Shown: positions 46,363-58,799 of the stretch, one piece after another | Numbering within the stretch: position 1 is the stretch's first letter | How the letters are laid out: every line of letters starts with the position of its first letter | Source of the DNA: Metamycoplasma cloacale | GTDB taxonomy: Bacteria > Bacillota_I > Bacilli_A > Mycoplasmatales > Metamycoplasmataceae | Direction: 5' to 3' | DNA: 64,000 nt | Assembly: GCF_900660735.1 (NCBI RefSeq) | Contig: NZ_LR215049.1 | Coordinates: 310,001-374,000 of the forward strand | Program-made: the position numbers and the translations under genes | The notes under the pieces: generated by a model | Seen by the model: the letters and a program-made list of their open reading frames with translations, nothing else | Databases searched by the model: none | Told to the model about the DNA's origin: nothing

Positions 46363-49167
46363 TTATTTTATATTATATTCGTTTTTAATTACTTCTTCAA
46401 GTGCACTCATTGGTAGACCGCCGTTTCTTAAGAACATATCATATAGTTTCTTAATATGAACATGTTTTACATCACCTTCTGATGCATTAACGAATGCTTC
46501 ACGGCTTAAGCCTAAATGATTTTGCACTTTCTTATATAGATCTAACATAACTTTCTTACCTGAGTTATAAGCTGTTGCTTGAGCTGGTAATGATAGATAT
46601 CTTCTTGATTCTGATGTAATATCACCAATACCTAAAGCTGAATTAGCTGTCATAAATGATCTAGCTTGAGAGATTGAATGACCAGTAATTAAATCATCGT
46701 GACCTTTAACACTTGGACTGTGGTATGAAGTATCCAATGCTAATCTCATATTTCTTAATTGAGCTTCATTCAATGCTCCAAAGTATTGAAGCATATTAGC
46801 TAATTTAGCGGCATCTCTTGTATGTTGTTTATCATCACTATAACTTCTTACAGATGCAACTTTTTGTCAATATACTCCGCCATGTAATTCTTTCATTTGT
46901 TTAATAATATCTTCAGTAATTGCACTATCTTCGGTTGATGTAATAAAGCTTGTAATACCTTTTGATAATGAGAAATCAATTGGCATTGCATAGTAATCAT
47001 TATCTTTATTATTATAATCAGGAGTTCCGTAGAATCCAGCTTCAATACCAAATCATTCCATAAATAGCGCTCAACCTTCGGCATATGCTGTATATCCAAA
47101 GATGTCACCCAATTTCAAACCGTCAATTGTAGCTAAATTATATTTAGCATATTGAATTTGGTTATGGTGACCCATCATTGATTCGTGGTTAGCAAATGAT
47201 GTAACTGATCATTTTGGTAATGAATAATATGGATCAACATTAAAGAAGAAATTAGATACAGAACCTTCATATGCTCCTACACCTTCATTTGCTCTTCTAC
47301 TAAATTTATATGTATCAATTCCATAATCAGGAACTTCTTTAGGGAAATATGAAGCACCATATTTTTGGGTTGTAGCTTTAAATTGTTTATAAGCTTTAAA
47401 TGCTTCTAGAGCTCCATAGTAGAATTGTTCATTAGTAATGCTTCCATATTCTTCGTTTTTATTTGAATCGGCAAATAAATGGTCATAATCTAATTTAGTT
47501 AAATGATCTCTTGAATCCTTTAGATTTGGATCTTCTTTTAAAGATCTCTTTAATTCATCTGTGTAATAACTTGATTCCTCTCTACCAAAGAAGAAATCTT
47601 CGGCATTTAATCATTTATTAAATTCAGGTAAATTAATTTCACCTTGTGCATTTCTAATATGCAATTTTATTTCTTTAGCAGGTTTTTCACCAATACCATC
47701 TTCATCATATTTAATGGTTGGTGTTCATTCTGTATTATCATTACCTGTGATTAATTTTGCAACTTCAGTTGCTATTTTTTGCATATTATTAGCTGCATCT
47801 TTAGATGATTTATACCCTTCTTCATAAATTTCTTGAGGAGTTAAGTTTGAAGTTGTAACCATTTTTAGGTATTGTTTATATAGATCATCGCCAGTTAAAC
47901 CACCTGGTTTACCAGGCATAAATCCAATACCTACTTTTGTTTCATTTAAATCTTTTTGTGTATATCCTAATCCATATATTTTTTTATATGTATTATCAAC
48001 ATTAACTTCAATTGTATCTTCTAGCTCATTAACATCATTGGTTTTTGATAACACAAATTCAGTTAGATTTTCACCAAATCCATAACTTGATGCTTTGTAA
48101 TATTCAGTAATATAAAAATCATAAAATTCATCAATTGCTTGTTTTGCGGCTCATTCAGCTTCGTCTGTATCAGCAGGTTTAACGGCATTTGATTTATAAG
48201 CAATTAAATCTTTTAATTTAATTGAATTAGCTTCTGATTTATAGAAATTGGCTAATCTATCTGCATAATATTCTTTAACAAAAGCATTTATATTTGACTT
48301 AATTCAAACTTTTGAAGGAACCAACCCTAATTCAATTGCTTCTTTTAAAGTTGCTTTTCATTGTTTAAATACTTTAGCGCCAGAATCGGGATCAGCAACA
48401 ATTGAACCATAAAATCCATTTGCTGCATATGTATCACTTGGCCCTCAATTAAATGTACTTAATAAGTATCTTAAACCTTTATCGTGATTTCCTTTTTCAA
48501 TTTCTCAATTGAATTTTAGTCCATTTGCTCATGCAATTGAATCACTTGTCAAATTAACTTTTTTAATTTCGTTAATCCGATTAATAAATTTATCAATTTC
48601 AGTAACCATTTTTTTATCGTCATCCGCAGTTGGGGCGGCGTTAGTAGGATTTAATCCTAATTTGTCCAATTCTTTTGAATATAAATCCTTTAATAAAATA
48701 ATATATTCAGCAGTAAATTTCTTATCTTTTTCGCTGCCTTCTTCTGATGAAGCAATTATTTGTAATTCATTAATTTTTAAATTATTTAAACGCTCAATTT
48801 CTTCAAGGTTCTTATTTAAAATTGTAGTTTGATTTTGAATTTCGCTATTAATAGCTTCAATTTTTTTATTTATTTCTGCGATTTTAGATGATTTTTCGGT
48901 TTCGCCCATCGTAGAATTTTCATTTAATTTAGTTAATTCTTCATTCAATTTGGTAATTTCTTCATTTTTTTTAGAAATTACTTCTTCCATTGATTCAACT
49001 TGCTTTTTAATTGGAGTAAGTTGTTTATTATATGATTCTACTTTTTCGTATGATTTATTGATATTTGGTTTTGGCTCACCACATTTAGTTGACATTAAGG
49101 TAGTTGCACCAAATAGTGGTGTCATCCCAGCCATAACACTTCATAGAATTTTGCTTTTTTTAGTCAT
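46363..49167 (-). CDS. DUF885-family lipoprotein, copy 3
   Basis: 934 residues. MTKKSKILWSVMAGMTP, lipobox LMSTKC, no long Pro linker (goes directly into the coiled coil INKSYEKVESYNKQL), then the peptidase-like domain with HESMMGHH at residue 661. The tract 46504-47108 is nearly identical to 40254-40859 of copy 1, whereas the parts 5' of it are clearly diverged. Length and motifs otherwise match the other copies. Confidence 0.85.
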
Positions 49168-49290
49168 GTTACTCCTATGTTTTTTAAAAAATATCTGCTG
49201 TATTTTACATAACAACATTATTTATATTTTATTACTTTTCTATATCTATTTATATTAAAACAATAAATGTATTTTTATATAAATGCAGAT

Positions 49291-49319
49291 AAAAAAAACC
49301 AAGTATGCAACTTGGTTTT
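49291..49319 (-). terminator. terminator of the rpsL-rpsG-fusA operon
   Basis: AAAACCAAG-TATGCAA-CTTGGTTTT hairpin with T run on the minus strand. Confidence 0.88.
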
Positions 49320-49324
49320 AATAA

Positions 49325-51424
49325 TTATTCATCGTCATCAACTTTTGAACCACCACGTTTTTTAATAATTTCATCAGCTAAATTACGTGGTAATTTTTCA
49401 TAGTGATCAAATCACATTTGGTATGTTCCTCTACCGGTTGTCATTGATCTTAATTCAGTTGCATAACCAAACATTTCACTCAATGGAACATATGCCTTAA
49501 TAACATGTGCACCATCATTTCTAGTTTCGTTATCTCTAACTTGTCCCCTTCTTCTTGAGATATCTCCCATAACATCTCCAAAGAAGTCTTCAGGAACAAC
49601 AACTGCAACGTCCATAATTGGTTCAAGTAAAACAGTGCCTAATAATTCTTTACCTTTAGTCAATGATTTAGAAGCAGCAATTTTATATGCTAATTCAGAA
49701 CTATCTACTTCATGGTATGAACCATCAAATAATGTAGCTTTAATGTCAATCATTGGATATCCAGCTAAAATACCAATATCCATTTTTTCTCTTAAACCTT
49801 TTTCAATTGATTTAATGTATTCTTTAGGAATTTTTCCACCAACGATTTTATCAATAAATTCAAAACCACCATCTGGGTTTGGTTCATATTTAATTCAAAC
49901 GTGACCATATTGACCTTTACCACCTGATTGTTTCTTGTGAATACCTTCAACTTCAGCTGATTTAGTAATAGTTTCACGGTATGAAACTTGAGGAGCTCCA
50001 ACTCTAACTTCCACTTTGAATTCTCTTTTTAGACGGTCTACAATGATATCTAGGTGTAATTCACCCATACCAGCGATAATTGTTTGACCTGTTTCTTCGT
50101 CTGTGTAGTATTTAAATGTTGGGTCTTCTGCTGATAATCTTTGCAATGCTAGAGATAATTTTTCTGAAGCATCTTTGGTAGCTGGTTCAACAGCTTGTGA
50201 AATAACTGGTTCAGGGAAATTCATATTTTCTAATGTAATTTCTTTGTATTTTTCATCAATTAGAGTATCTCCTGTTGTTGTACTTTTTAGTCCAACAGCA
50301 GCAGCAATATCACCTGATCTAACTTCATCAATATCAGTTCTTGAGTTAGCATGCATTAATAGAATACGTCCAATTCTTTCTTTAACTTGTTTAGTTGAGT
50401 TCATTACATAAGAACCTTTATTTAGAACTCCTGAATAAACTCTAAAGAATGTTAAGTTACCAACGTATTGGTCGTTCATAACTTTAAATGCTAATGCAGA
50501 GAAGAATTCATCATCTGAAGCAGGAATGTGAATTTCTTCAGCTGATTCTCCTTTATATGCTTTCATAGCTGGAATGTCAACTGGGCTAGGTAGATAGTCA
50601 ACAACAGCGTTTAACATTAATTTAACACCTTTGTTTTTAAATGATGTTCCACAAACAACTGGATAGAATGTAGCTGTTAATGTAGCTTTTCTGATAGCTT
50701 GTTTTAACATAGCAGGTGTTACTTCACCTTCTTCTAATAAAACAGCCATTAAATCTTCATCAAAATCAGCAACAGCTTCAGCTAATGACATACGCATTAG
50801 TTGTGCTTCTTCTAATAAATCTTTAGGAATTTCAATTTCTAATGCATTTTCATCTTCTTTTCCGTCATATTCATAAGCTTTCATTTCAACTAAATCAATA
50901 ATTCCGTTAAATGATGATTCAGCACCGATATTTAATTGAATAGCGTGAGCATTTGCTCCTAATAATCTTCTAAGAGACTCAACAGAAGCTTTAAAGTTTG
51001 CTCCAGCTTTATCCATTTTATTTACATAAACAATTCTTGGTACACGGTAGTTAGATGCTTGTCTTCAAACTGTTTCAGTTTGTGGTTCAACCCCGCTTTG
51101 TGCATCTAAAACGGTTACAGCACCATCTAATACTCTAAGTGAACGTTCAACCTCAATTGTAAAGTCAACGTGTCCTGGTGTATCGATAATGTTTAATCTT
51201 TTTCCTAATCAATAAGCAGTTGTAGCTGCAGAGGTAATTGTAATACCTCTTTCTTGTTCTTGAACCATTCAGTCCATTTGGCTAGCACCATCATGTGTTT
51301 CACCAATTTTATGAATTTTTCCTGTGTGGTATAAAACTCTTTCTGTAGTTGTTGTTTTACCAGCATCAATATGCGCCATAATACCGATATTACGGTAATC
51401 TTCAATATTATATTCTCTTGCCAT
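49325..51424 (-). CDS. fusA: elongation factor G
   Basis: 699 residues. G1 [13 protein letters not shown]2 region [11 protein letters not shown]3 DTPGH, G4 NKMDK; domain IV and V follow ([32 protein letters not shown]). The GTPase drives ribosome translocation. It lies 18 bases after rpsG. No tuf gene follows it, unlike the enterobacterial str operon. Confidence 0.97.
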
Positions 51425-51442
51425 AATTAAGTTCCGACCTTA

Positions 51443-51916
<474 letters not shown>

Positions 51917-51941
51917 TTATTTTCCTTTCTAATTAATTGAA

Positions 51942-52355
51942 TTATGCTTTTGGTCTTTTTGTTCCGTATACAGAACGACCTTGTTTTCTGTTTGCAACTC
52001 CCGCTGCATCTTGTGTACCACGCACGATTGTGTATCTTACCCCTGGTAAGTCTTTAACTTTACCACCACGGATTAAAACAACTGAGTGTTCTTGTAAGTT
52101 GTGTCCTTCACCTGGAATATAAGCAGTAACTTCTTGACCGTTTGATAATCTAACACGGGCATATTTACGAATAGCTGAGTTAGGTTTTTTAGGGGTCATT
52201 GTCGCAACCCTAGTACATACACCACGTTTAAATGGGCTAGGGATACGATTTTCTTTCTTTTGTAAAGAGTTATACATCATACCTAAAGCAGGCGCTTTAG
52301 ATTTTGTTGTCTTGTCTTTACGGCCTTTTGTAATTAGTTGGCTAATTGTAGGCAT
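51942..52355 (-). CDS. rpsL: 30S ribosomal protein S12
   Basis: 137 residues. [12 protein letters not shown] start; conserved loops [15 protein letters not shown] and [17 protein letters not shown]. The Lys residues that affect streptomycin sensitivity ([19 protein letters not shown]) are wild-type. First gene of the str-type operon. Confidence 0.97.
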   Translation of the reverse strand: MPTISQLITKGRKDKTTKSKAPALGMMYNSLQKKENRIPSPFKRGVCTRVATMTPKKPNSAIRKYARVRLSNGQEVTAYIPGEGHNLQEHSVVLIRGGKVKDLPGVRYTIVRGTQDAAGVANRKQGRSVYGTKRPKA

Positions 52356-52427
52356 ATTTGTATCCTTTCATTTTAATGTTTTAATATTTTATGTTTGGTA
52401 TTTTGCAATTTCTAAAATACGTATAAT

Positions 52428-52433
52428 ATTATA
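52428..52433 (-). promoter_or_regulatory. candidate -10 of the rpsL operon
   Basis: TATAAT preceded by TTG on the minus strand, about 75 bases upstream of rpsL. Confidence 0.45.
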
Positions 52434-52467
52434 CAACAACATACCCGGTGTATTACATTTTTTTTAT

Positions 52468-52499
52468 AAAAAAATTACCGCTTGTTTTAAGCGATAATT
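52468..52499 (-). terminator. terminator after the 52503 membrane-protein gene
   Basis: AATTATCGCTT-loop-AAGCGGTAATT stem (one mismatch) followed by T7 on the minus strand. Confidence 0.85.
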
Positions 52500-52502
52500 T
52501 CA

Positions 52503-53657
52503 CTATTTTGTAGAATAAAACTTTTTAATTAATAAATCTTTGTAATAGATAATGAAGTTTTTGTAAGAAAGCTCTAAAGAAGTTTGCCCATTATCAATTG
52601 AATAGATTACGTAGCTATTTGGATTATAGAATAGATCTTCTATGTCTGAATCACGGTATGTCAATCAGCTATTTCTTTGAACATTAGCATGTAATGGATC
52701 TTCGTTTCTAATTGTATATAGATATTCTTCATATCTTTTTTGTATCTCTTCTTTAGAAAGTGATTTTTCCAATTTATTCGCTTCTTTAATAATTGTTACT
52801 TTGCGATCTGCTCTTTCCATTCAAATAATTTCTTTTTCAAGTTTAGTTAATTCAGTATCGCTTTTTTGTTCAACAACTTCTTTGGTTTCGTTTTCTTGAT
52901 TTTCAATTTTTTCAATATTTTGTTTTTCGCTTTTTTCCATTGCTTCAAGTGATTCAAGAAATAGATTGATTTTAAAAATTTGATCTAAATAAGTTAAATA
53001 TTGTTTTTCTAATTTTTGTTCTTGTAAATGATTATATTGATAGATAAATTTAGCAATAACTTTAGTACCAAGTGGGTTCTCAGCTTTGATTTTTTCAATA
53101 TCTAATTTAATCAATTCTGGATGATCATAGTTGTTAATATTTAAACTATTTTTAATTGCTTTTAATTCAGCTTCTAGATCTTTTTTATGATGATATTGTG
53201 CATCTTTAAAACCGTTAATGAATAAAATAATATAACTGATTCAGAAAATAATTAATAATAATAGTCCAATGGCAATAGAACCATAAAATCCAGAAAGCGC
53301 CGCAGATGATAATGGTTTTTCGTATTTTTTAGCTAAATATATAATTCCAAATAACACAACAGTTATTGATAAAACGTTAATAATGATAATGTTTAATATC
53401 GCACTGCTTTTTCAGTTAAATCCTTGAACATATCTAGTCACTAATTCGTGTTTCAAAGTAGATTTTGTTTTGTCAATACTACGTTTGAAATTAATGATTC
53501 ATTTTACAATTAAATATGAAGCAATCATTACAAATAGAGCAATCAATGCAAAAGTTGTGTAAGGAATAGAGCTTGTTTGTTCAGTTGATGGTACAGGTGC
53601 AACTGGACTTGGAGCTGGTTGAGTTGTACTATCGGTAGTCGTGTTAAGATAGATCAT
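52503..53657 (-). CDS. membrane protein of unknown function with C-terminal helical domain
   Basis: 384 residues. A Pro/Thr/Ser-rich N-terminus (TQPAPSPVAPVP) is followed by three hydrophobic helices at about 36-58, 90-112 and 128-150. A Lys/Glu-rich coiled-coil-like region follows and a final aromatic-rich domain (NGQTSLELSYKNFIIYYK). The start overlaps the stop of the upstream gene (TAATG), so the two proteins probably act together. No family recognised. Confidence 0.75.
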
Positions 53658-54553
53658 TATTTCTCACCTTTATTATCTTGATCATCTTTTGGTTTGTTAT
53701 CTGAATTTTCTTTAAATACAACTGCGATTTTTTCAATTAATTCCTTACGATTTAATTCTTCATAACCATAAATATTTAATTTTGAAGCTAATGTCTTTAA
53801 TTGATCATCATTTAAATCTTGCAATTTTTGTTTGAAATCAATTGTTGTTGAATTGTTTTCAACTTTTTCATTTTTATCAGCCAAGATAACAGTATCTTCT
53901 TGTTCTTCTGATTTTGCATTTTCTGTTTGGAAACTAAAACCGTTTGATGAGCCAAAGAATTGATCAAACATTGGGTTTTCTTCTTTCATTCTTAAAAAGA
54001 AAAGAATTTGTTTTGATTTTCTGATATAACCTTTAGTTTTAATTGTTCATAATACAAAGAAAGCAAAATAAATAATTGTACTTGTAAATCCTAAAATATT
54101 GGTTGTTCAACCTAAATATGGAATTCAGTATATAAAATTCATTGCAAAGTTAATAATAGAAATAATTGAAACAATATCTACAATGATCAATAAAAGAAAT
54201 GAAAATCTAGACAATGACTTACTTTTAGAAGCTACTGATAAACTTGTGATCATTCATATAAATAATCCTAGATAAAAACAGGCAGTAATTGACTTAACAA
54301 TGATAAATGATTTCCGCAATGAAAGTCAAGTTGCTTCTGTATTTCCTTGAATTTCTAAATGACGGAAGTGATAAACTGTTTCATGAGCAACGAATTCAAC
54401 AATACCTGCAACATATAATATTAAAGAAATTACAAAAATAACTATTGGAAGAAGGAATCAAAGAATGATTGATTTTTTATGTTCGTCATAAAATTCTGAT
54501 TCGCTTTTATAGTTTCTTGGATCAAATTGTGATCCACTTAAATTTTCTTGCAT
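53657..54553 (-). CDS. four-helix membrane protein with C-terminal Rho_N/SAP-like motif
   Basis: 298 residues. Four hydrophobic helices (about 28-53, 82-105, 113-138, 143-170) follow a charged N-terminus. The cytoplasmic tail carries DDQLKTLASKLNIYGYEEL followed by NRKELIEKI, the pattern of small helix-extended-loop-helix (Rho N-terminal, SAP, HeH) modules that bind nucleic acids. GGAGG precedes the ATG. Translationally coupled to the next gene. Function unknown. Confidence 0.72.
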
Positions 54554-54609
54554 ATAACCTCCTTCGTTTAAAATTATAAATTAATTTAATTATCCTAATG
54601 GATAATTGA

Positions 54610-55503
54610 TTAATTTTCGTTAATTTCTTTTTCCATAATATCAGGCAATGGAATTTCGAAATGTTGAGCAATTCCTTTATTATCAATAAAATCTAGTTCC
54701 TTTGCATGTAATCTTTGATTAAATTCATCAATACTTTTGTTGTATATTGGATCACCATAAACTGGGTGATTGATATATTTTAGATGAACTCTAATTTGAT
54801 GTGTTCTTCCTGTTTTTAAATTACATTTAATTACAGTTTTATTTTGATTGTTAATTTTGATATATTTTAAAACTTCAATCATCGTAAAGGCGTGTTTTGA
54901 ATTTTTATCAGTTACTGTATATTTTTGACGATTTTTAGGATCTCTACCAATTGGAAGATCTAAATGCATAATTTTATTTTCGATAACTCCGTCAACAATT
55001 GCATAATAAGTACGTTTGATTTCGTGATTTTTTAACAAATTAGCAAAGTAATTATGTGTATCGTTGTTTTTAGCAATTATTAAAAGTCCTGATGTGTCTT
55101 TGTCAATTCTATGAATAATTCCTAATCTCAATAAACCATTAACATTGCTTAAATTGTTTTTAAAGTGATACATTAAAGCATTTACTAATGTACTACTTTT
55201 ATGGCCAGGTGCTGGATGAACTACCATACCTGATGGTTTATTAATAATTAAATAATCTTCATTTTCATAAACAATATCTAATTTAATTTCTTCAGGTTCA
55301 ATATTGGTTTGTTTTTCAATCATTTTAATGACTTCAATAACGTCAAATTCCTTAACAACATATTTGTTTTTGTTAATCTTTACGCCATTAACAAAAACTG
55401 CCCCTTCTGATATTAATGATTGAATATCATTTCGGCTAATTTCGCTATTGTTTGCAATATATTTATCGATTCTTTCTGAATATTTAACTTCAATTTTTAA
55501 CAT
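54610..55503 (-). CDS. rluD: 23S rRNA pseudouridine synthase, RluD family
   Basis: 297 residues. N-terminal S4 RNA-binding domain (RIDKYIANNSEISRNDIQSL), then the catalytic core with Asp in GIIHRIDKDTSGLLI, plus YLIINKPSGMVVHPAPGH and LKTGRTHQIRVHL. It modifies uridines in helix 69 or related positions of 23S rRNA; the exact target cannot be assigned. Length is normal. Confidence 0.92.
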   Translation of the reverse strand: MLKIEVKYSERIDKYIANNSEISRNDIQSLISEGAVFVNGVKINKNKYVVKEFDVIEVIKMIEKQTNIEPEEIKLDIVYENEDYLIINKPSGMVVHPAPGHKSSTLVNALMYHFKNNLSNVNGLLRLGIIHRIDKDTSGLLIIAKNNDTHNYFANLLKNHEIKRTYYAIVDGVIENKIMHLDLPIGRDPKNRQKYTVTDKNSKHAFTMIEVLKYIKINNQNKTVIKCNLKTGRTHQIRVHLKYINHPVYGDPIYNKSIDEFNQRLHAKELDFIDNKGIAQHFEIPLPDIMEKEINEN

Positions 55504-55533
55504 AGTGTTAATTATAACAATATAATTATTAAA

Positions 55534-55878
55534 ATGGCTATTTATGAAATTAAAAAATCAAAATTTATTAGTTATCTTTTTAATATCAATTCCAAAGAAG
55601 AAGCTAAAGAAATCTTAAACAATTTAAGAAAAGAACATCCCAAAGCTAAACATATTGTTTATGCTTATTTAATTAACAACGATTTAGAAATTTCAAATGG
55701 TTATACTGACGATCGCGAACCTAAAGGGGTTGCGGGAATTCCTTTATATAAATTACTAGAAAATAAAAATCTAACAAATAAAGGAATCTTTATTGTTAGA
55801 TATTTCGGTGGGATTGAATTAGGAAAGAGTAATTTATTAAGAGCTTATTTAACTTCTGCTAAATTGGTTCTTGAATAA
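55534..55878 (+). CDS. YigZ/IMPACT-family protein, short form
   Basis: 114 residues. The UPF0029 N-terminal domain is complete: KSKFISYLF, HPKAKHIVYAYLI, SNGYTDDREPKGVAGIPL and VRYFGGIELGKSNLLRAY. The second domain of about 80 residues found in YigZ is missing. The message is probably nearly leaderless, with TATAAT-like sequence directly before the ATG. The last 34 bases overlap the convergent PQ-loop gene. Confidence 0.88.
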   Translation: MAIYEIKKSKFISYLFNINSKEEAKEILNNLRKEHPKAKHIVYAYLINNDLEISNGYTDDREPKGVAGIPLYKLLENKNLTNKGIFIVRYFGGIELGKSNLLRAYLTSAKLVLE

Positions 55879-56615
55879 TCTTCCTGATTTTTTCTTTTTA
55901 CCGATTTAATTCAGCAAACAGTTGCTATAAATTGTGTTCCAAAGATAATTGTTGAAATAATTTGTCATGCTAGACCACCAATAGCAGCTTTATCACCAAT
56001 CATTGCGATTAATAAACTGAAGTTTAAAATTCAGAATGTGTTATTGATGATATATAGCAATGGCATGTAAGGTGTTATTCCACTAAAATCTTTATTTTTG
56101 AAGTTTTGAATAATTTGAGGTAAGAAAGCAAATGTAGTAAATGATGGAGCAATAAATCCAAAAATTAATGTTCCATTTTCACCAAAGTTTGGATCAAAGT
56201 AAATATCTGAACCATTTGCGTCTACACCAATTTTAAATACTTTATATACTCTAAAGATAAATATTAATAGGAATGCAATTGAAGCTAGAATAACTAAAAT
56301 AATTGGAATTAAAACTTTTCTTTTGGTAGCTAATTGCACTTTTTTGTGATAGTAATACACAAAATACATTGTCATTGAATAGAAGAAAATACATATAAAG
56401 TTAGCAATGAAAATGTATGGTTTGTCACCTATATTTCCTGATTGAAATGTTCCAAATATGATTCATACAAGTAACCCTAAATAAAACACTCAAAATGATA
56501 TAAAGTTAACATCTCCGGTTTCTTTTTTCTTTAATTGATGAATTAATTGAGGTAATCCTAAGCCAACGGTACAAACTGAGGCTAGAATACCGAATACTGT
56601 AATAGCGGTTATCAT
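55845..56615 (-). CDS. PQ-loop repeat membrane protein (SWEET/transporter-like)
   Basis: 256 residues with about seven hydrophobic helices. Two PQ-loop repeats are seen: GLGLPQLIHQLKKKETGDV in the first helix pair and FLPQIIQNFKNKDFSGI in the second. PQ-loop proteins include SWEET sugar transporters and lysosomal amino-acid exporters; the substrate is unknown. Its 3' end overlaps the convergent YigZ-like gene by 34 bases. Confidence 0.82.
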
Positions 56616-56758
56616 AATGTTTAATATTATATATTAACCTATAAAAAATAACTAAATAAAAGCGAAAAAACAGAACTTATTTTCCTATAACTTTCTTTAA
56701 TATCAGATTTAATTAAATTATTAGATATAATAAATTTAAATATAAAGGATAAATTTAA

Positions 56759-57640
56759 ATGAACGTTGATAAAAGTATAAGAATTTTAGAGTATATATGT
56801 TGCGATGAATACTATTCATTAGATGAAGAAAAGAAATTAAAAATTGTAAATGATTTTATTAAAATCAATGATGCAAATAAACCTGTAAATTATCGTAATT
56901 TAACAAAAAATGAAGTAATTAATTTATTTGATAAATTAAATCCAATGTTGAAAAATTTAATAAACGATCATTTCTTAAATATCAAGAATATAAAAATTTT
57001 CAAAAATAAAAATAACAATCAATTAGACGCAGATGCATATGTTTCTTTTACTGACGAAAATGGCATTTCTAAAATAGTTAATTTAGAAATGAAATTTGGT
57101 TCCGAGACATTAGCAAATATTGGTAATAAAAAAATGAATACATTATTTAATAATGATGAAATGTCATTTAATTTCAAAGAAATGAACAAAACAATAATAA
57201 ATTATCAAAGAAAATGTATAAATGAAGGAATAACAAACGAAGATGATTTGTTAAACAATTTACAAACAGTTATTGATCAATTGGTTCAAATGATGAAATT
57301 ATCAAAACTAAAAGTAAATAATAAGGAGTTAAATAAACTATTAATCTCTAGTGGCAATCGTGAAAATATTAACGTTCCAACAATTAAATGTTTAATTACA
57401 CCTAAATGCATTGAATATAAAGAATTATTAAATACCATTGATAATTGAGAAATAGAAAATATCGGTTCCAACGAAGCTAAACAAAGAATAACAATTATCT
57501 TGCGGAATAAAAATTTAAAATTGAAATTCCTACTAAATTGAAAAAATAATTATGAATGACCTAAAAATTCAGGAAAAAAATATTCAGCTAAAACTGGTGG
57601 AACCACTTCTAGCTGAAATGTCTGAATGTATATCGACTAA
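56759..57640 (+). CDS. putative type II restriction endonuclease
   Basis: 293 residues, no close family recognised. A PD-(D/E)xK-like core is visible: Asp at residue 90 or 92 (LDADAYVSF) and LEMK with Glu110 and Lys112. The C-terminus (KYSAKTGGTTSSWNVWMYID) has Trp encoded by TGA. The call rests on this motif and on the convergent N6-adenine methyltransferase gene whose stop codon overlaps its own. AAAGGA precedes the ATG. Confidence 0.65.
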
Positions 57641-58515
57641 ACTGTTGATATATTTTTTTTAATTTCAATATATTCTTTTACTAAATCTGTATTAGAAAAT
57701 CCTTTAACAACTGTATTAGAATTTGCTAATTTATCAAAATCAATATGTTTAAAAACTTCATTTGCAATGGGGTTATTGATTTTTATAAACAAATATTGGC
57801 GATTAGTAATTAATTCTGATTCATTCAATATTTTTTTATTGTAATCATAATAACCTTGTCTATGAACTGCAAAATCTCAATCATATGTTTGTTTATCAAA
57901 ATATTTCAATGTTTCTTTTGTATTATTGTGAATATACAAAGAGAAATCTGAATGTTTATTTTGTGGTGCTTCTTTAATTCTTAAATCATCAAATTTGTTA
58001 TCTCTATCTCTAACTCATATTTGCAAAAAAGAATTTACGTTATAAGGTTTGTTATTTAATAAAAAAGAATTGTAAGGTAAATTATCACTTGAATAAATCA
58101 ATTTTAGTTCAGGATTGATTTGTTTTTGAACATTTCATCTTTTAAATTGAATTGGCAAAACAAAACAAATAACATCACTAAATTCCGCTGAATGATTAAT
58201 AAAATCAACTGCTAAAGTAGCTCTATTACCGAATGGTGGGTTTCCAATAACTATATTGTTTGGTGAATATAATAAATTTGTTTTTAAAAAATCTTGTTCA
58301 TTTACTAGTGGGTGATTTTTTTCAATATCAAATGCAATAAAATCGTTTTCTGGTAAATATCTTTGAAATCCGTCAATAAACTTCCCATCACCAGCAGAAG
58401 GCTCAATAATATATGAATTTTTATTAATTAAATTTAGATCGATGATTTTATTTAAGAAAATATCAACGATTAAAGGAGATGTATAAAATTGATCTAATTT
58501 AGATTTTATAGACAT
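57637..58515 (-). CDS. type II N6-adenine DNA methyltransferase
   Basis: 292 residues. Motif I IIEPSAGDGKFI (residues 37-47) and motif IV GNPPFGN (92-98) give the N12-class/gamma order seen in many type II adenine methyltransferases. No separate large target domain is seen, but residues 130-290 could serve. It would protect DNA from the convergent nuclease. The two stop codons overlap (TAG on this strand, TAA on the other). Confidence 0.85.
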
Positions 58516-58604
58516 TTTGTTTCCTCCTTTTTTATATTAATATTATATTAAATAATATTAAATTCAATAATAAACCTTTTTATTATTTCTTGTCAAAAAA
58601 ATAT

Positions 58605-58626
58605 AAAAAAAAGACCCATAGGTCTT
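58605..58626 (-). terminator. terminator of the tRNA operon
   Basis: AAGACC-CATA-GGTCTT hairpin followed on the minus strand by a T8 run, 15 bases after the last tRNA. Confidence 0.85.
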
Positions 58627-58640
58627 GATCATTTCTGAAA

Positions 58641-58716
58641 TGGTGGCTCCGGCAGGAATCGAACCAGCGACACACGGAGCTTCAGTCCGTTGCTCTACCA
58701 ACTGAGCTACAGAGCC
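58641..58716 (-). tRNA. tRNA-Phe (GAA)
   Basis: 76 bases including encoded CCA. Cloverleaf complete: acceptor GGCTCTG, anticodon loop CTGAAGC, T-loop GGTTCGATTCC. Confidence 0.95.
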
Positions 58717-58721
58717 AATAA

Positions 58722-58798
58722 TGGCGGTCCAGACGGGAATTGAACCCGCGATCTCTTCCGTGACAGGGAAGCGTATTAAACCACTTTACCACTGGACC
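58722..58798 (-). tRNA. tRNA-Asp (GTC)
   Basis: 77 bases including CCA. Anticodon arm CTTCC-CTGTCAC-GGAAG; discriminator G as expected for Asp. Confidence 0.95.
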
Positions 58799-58799
58799 G

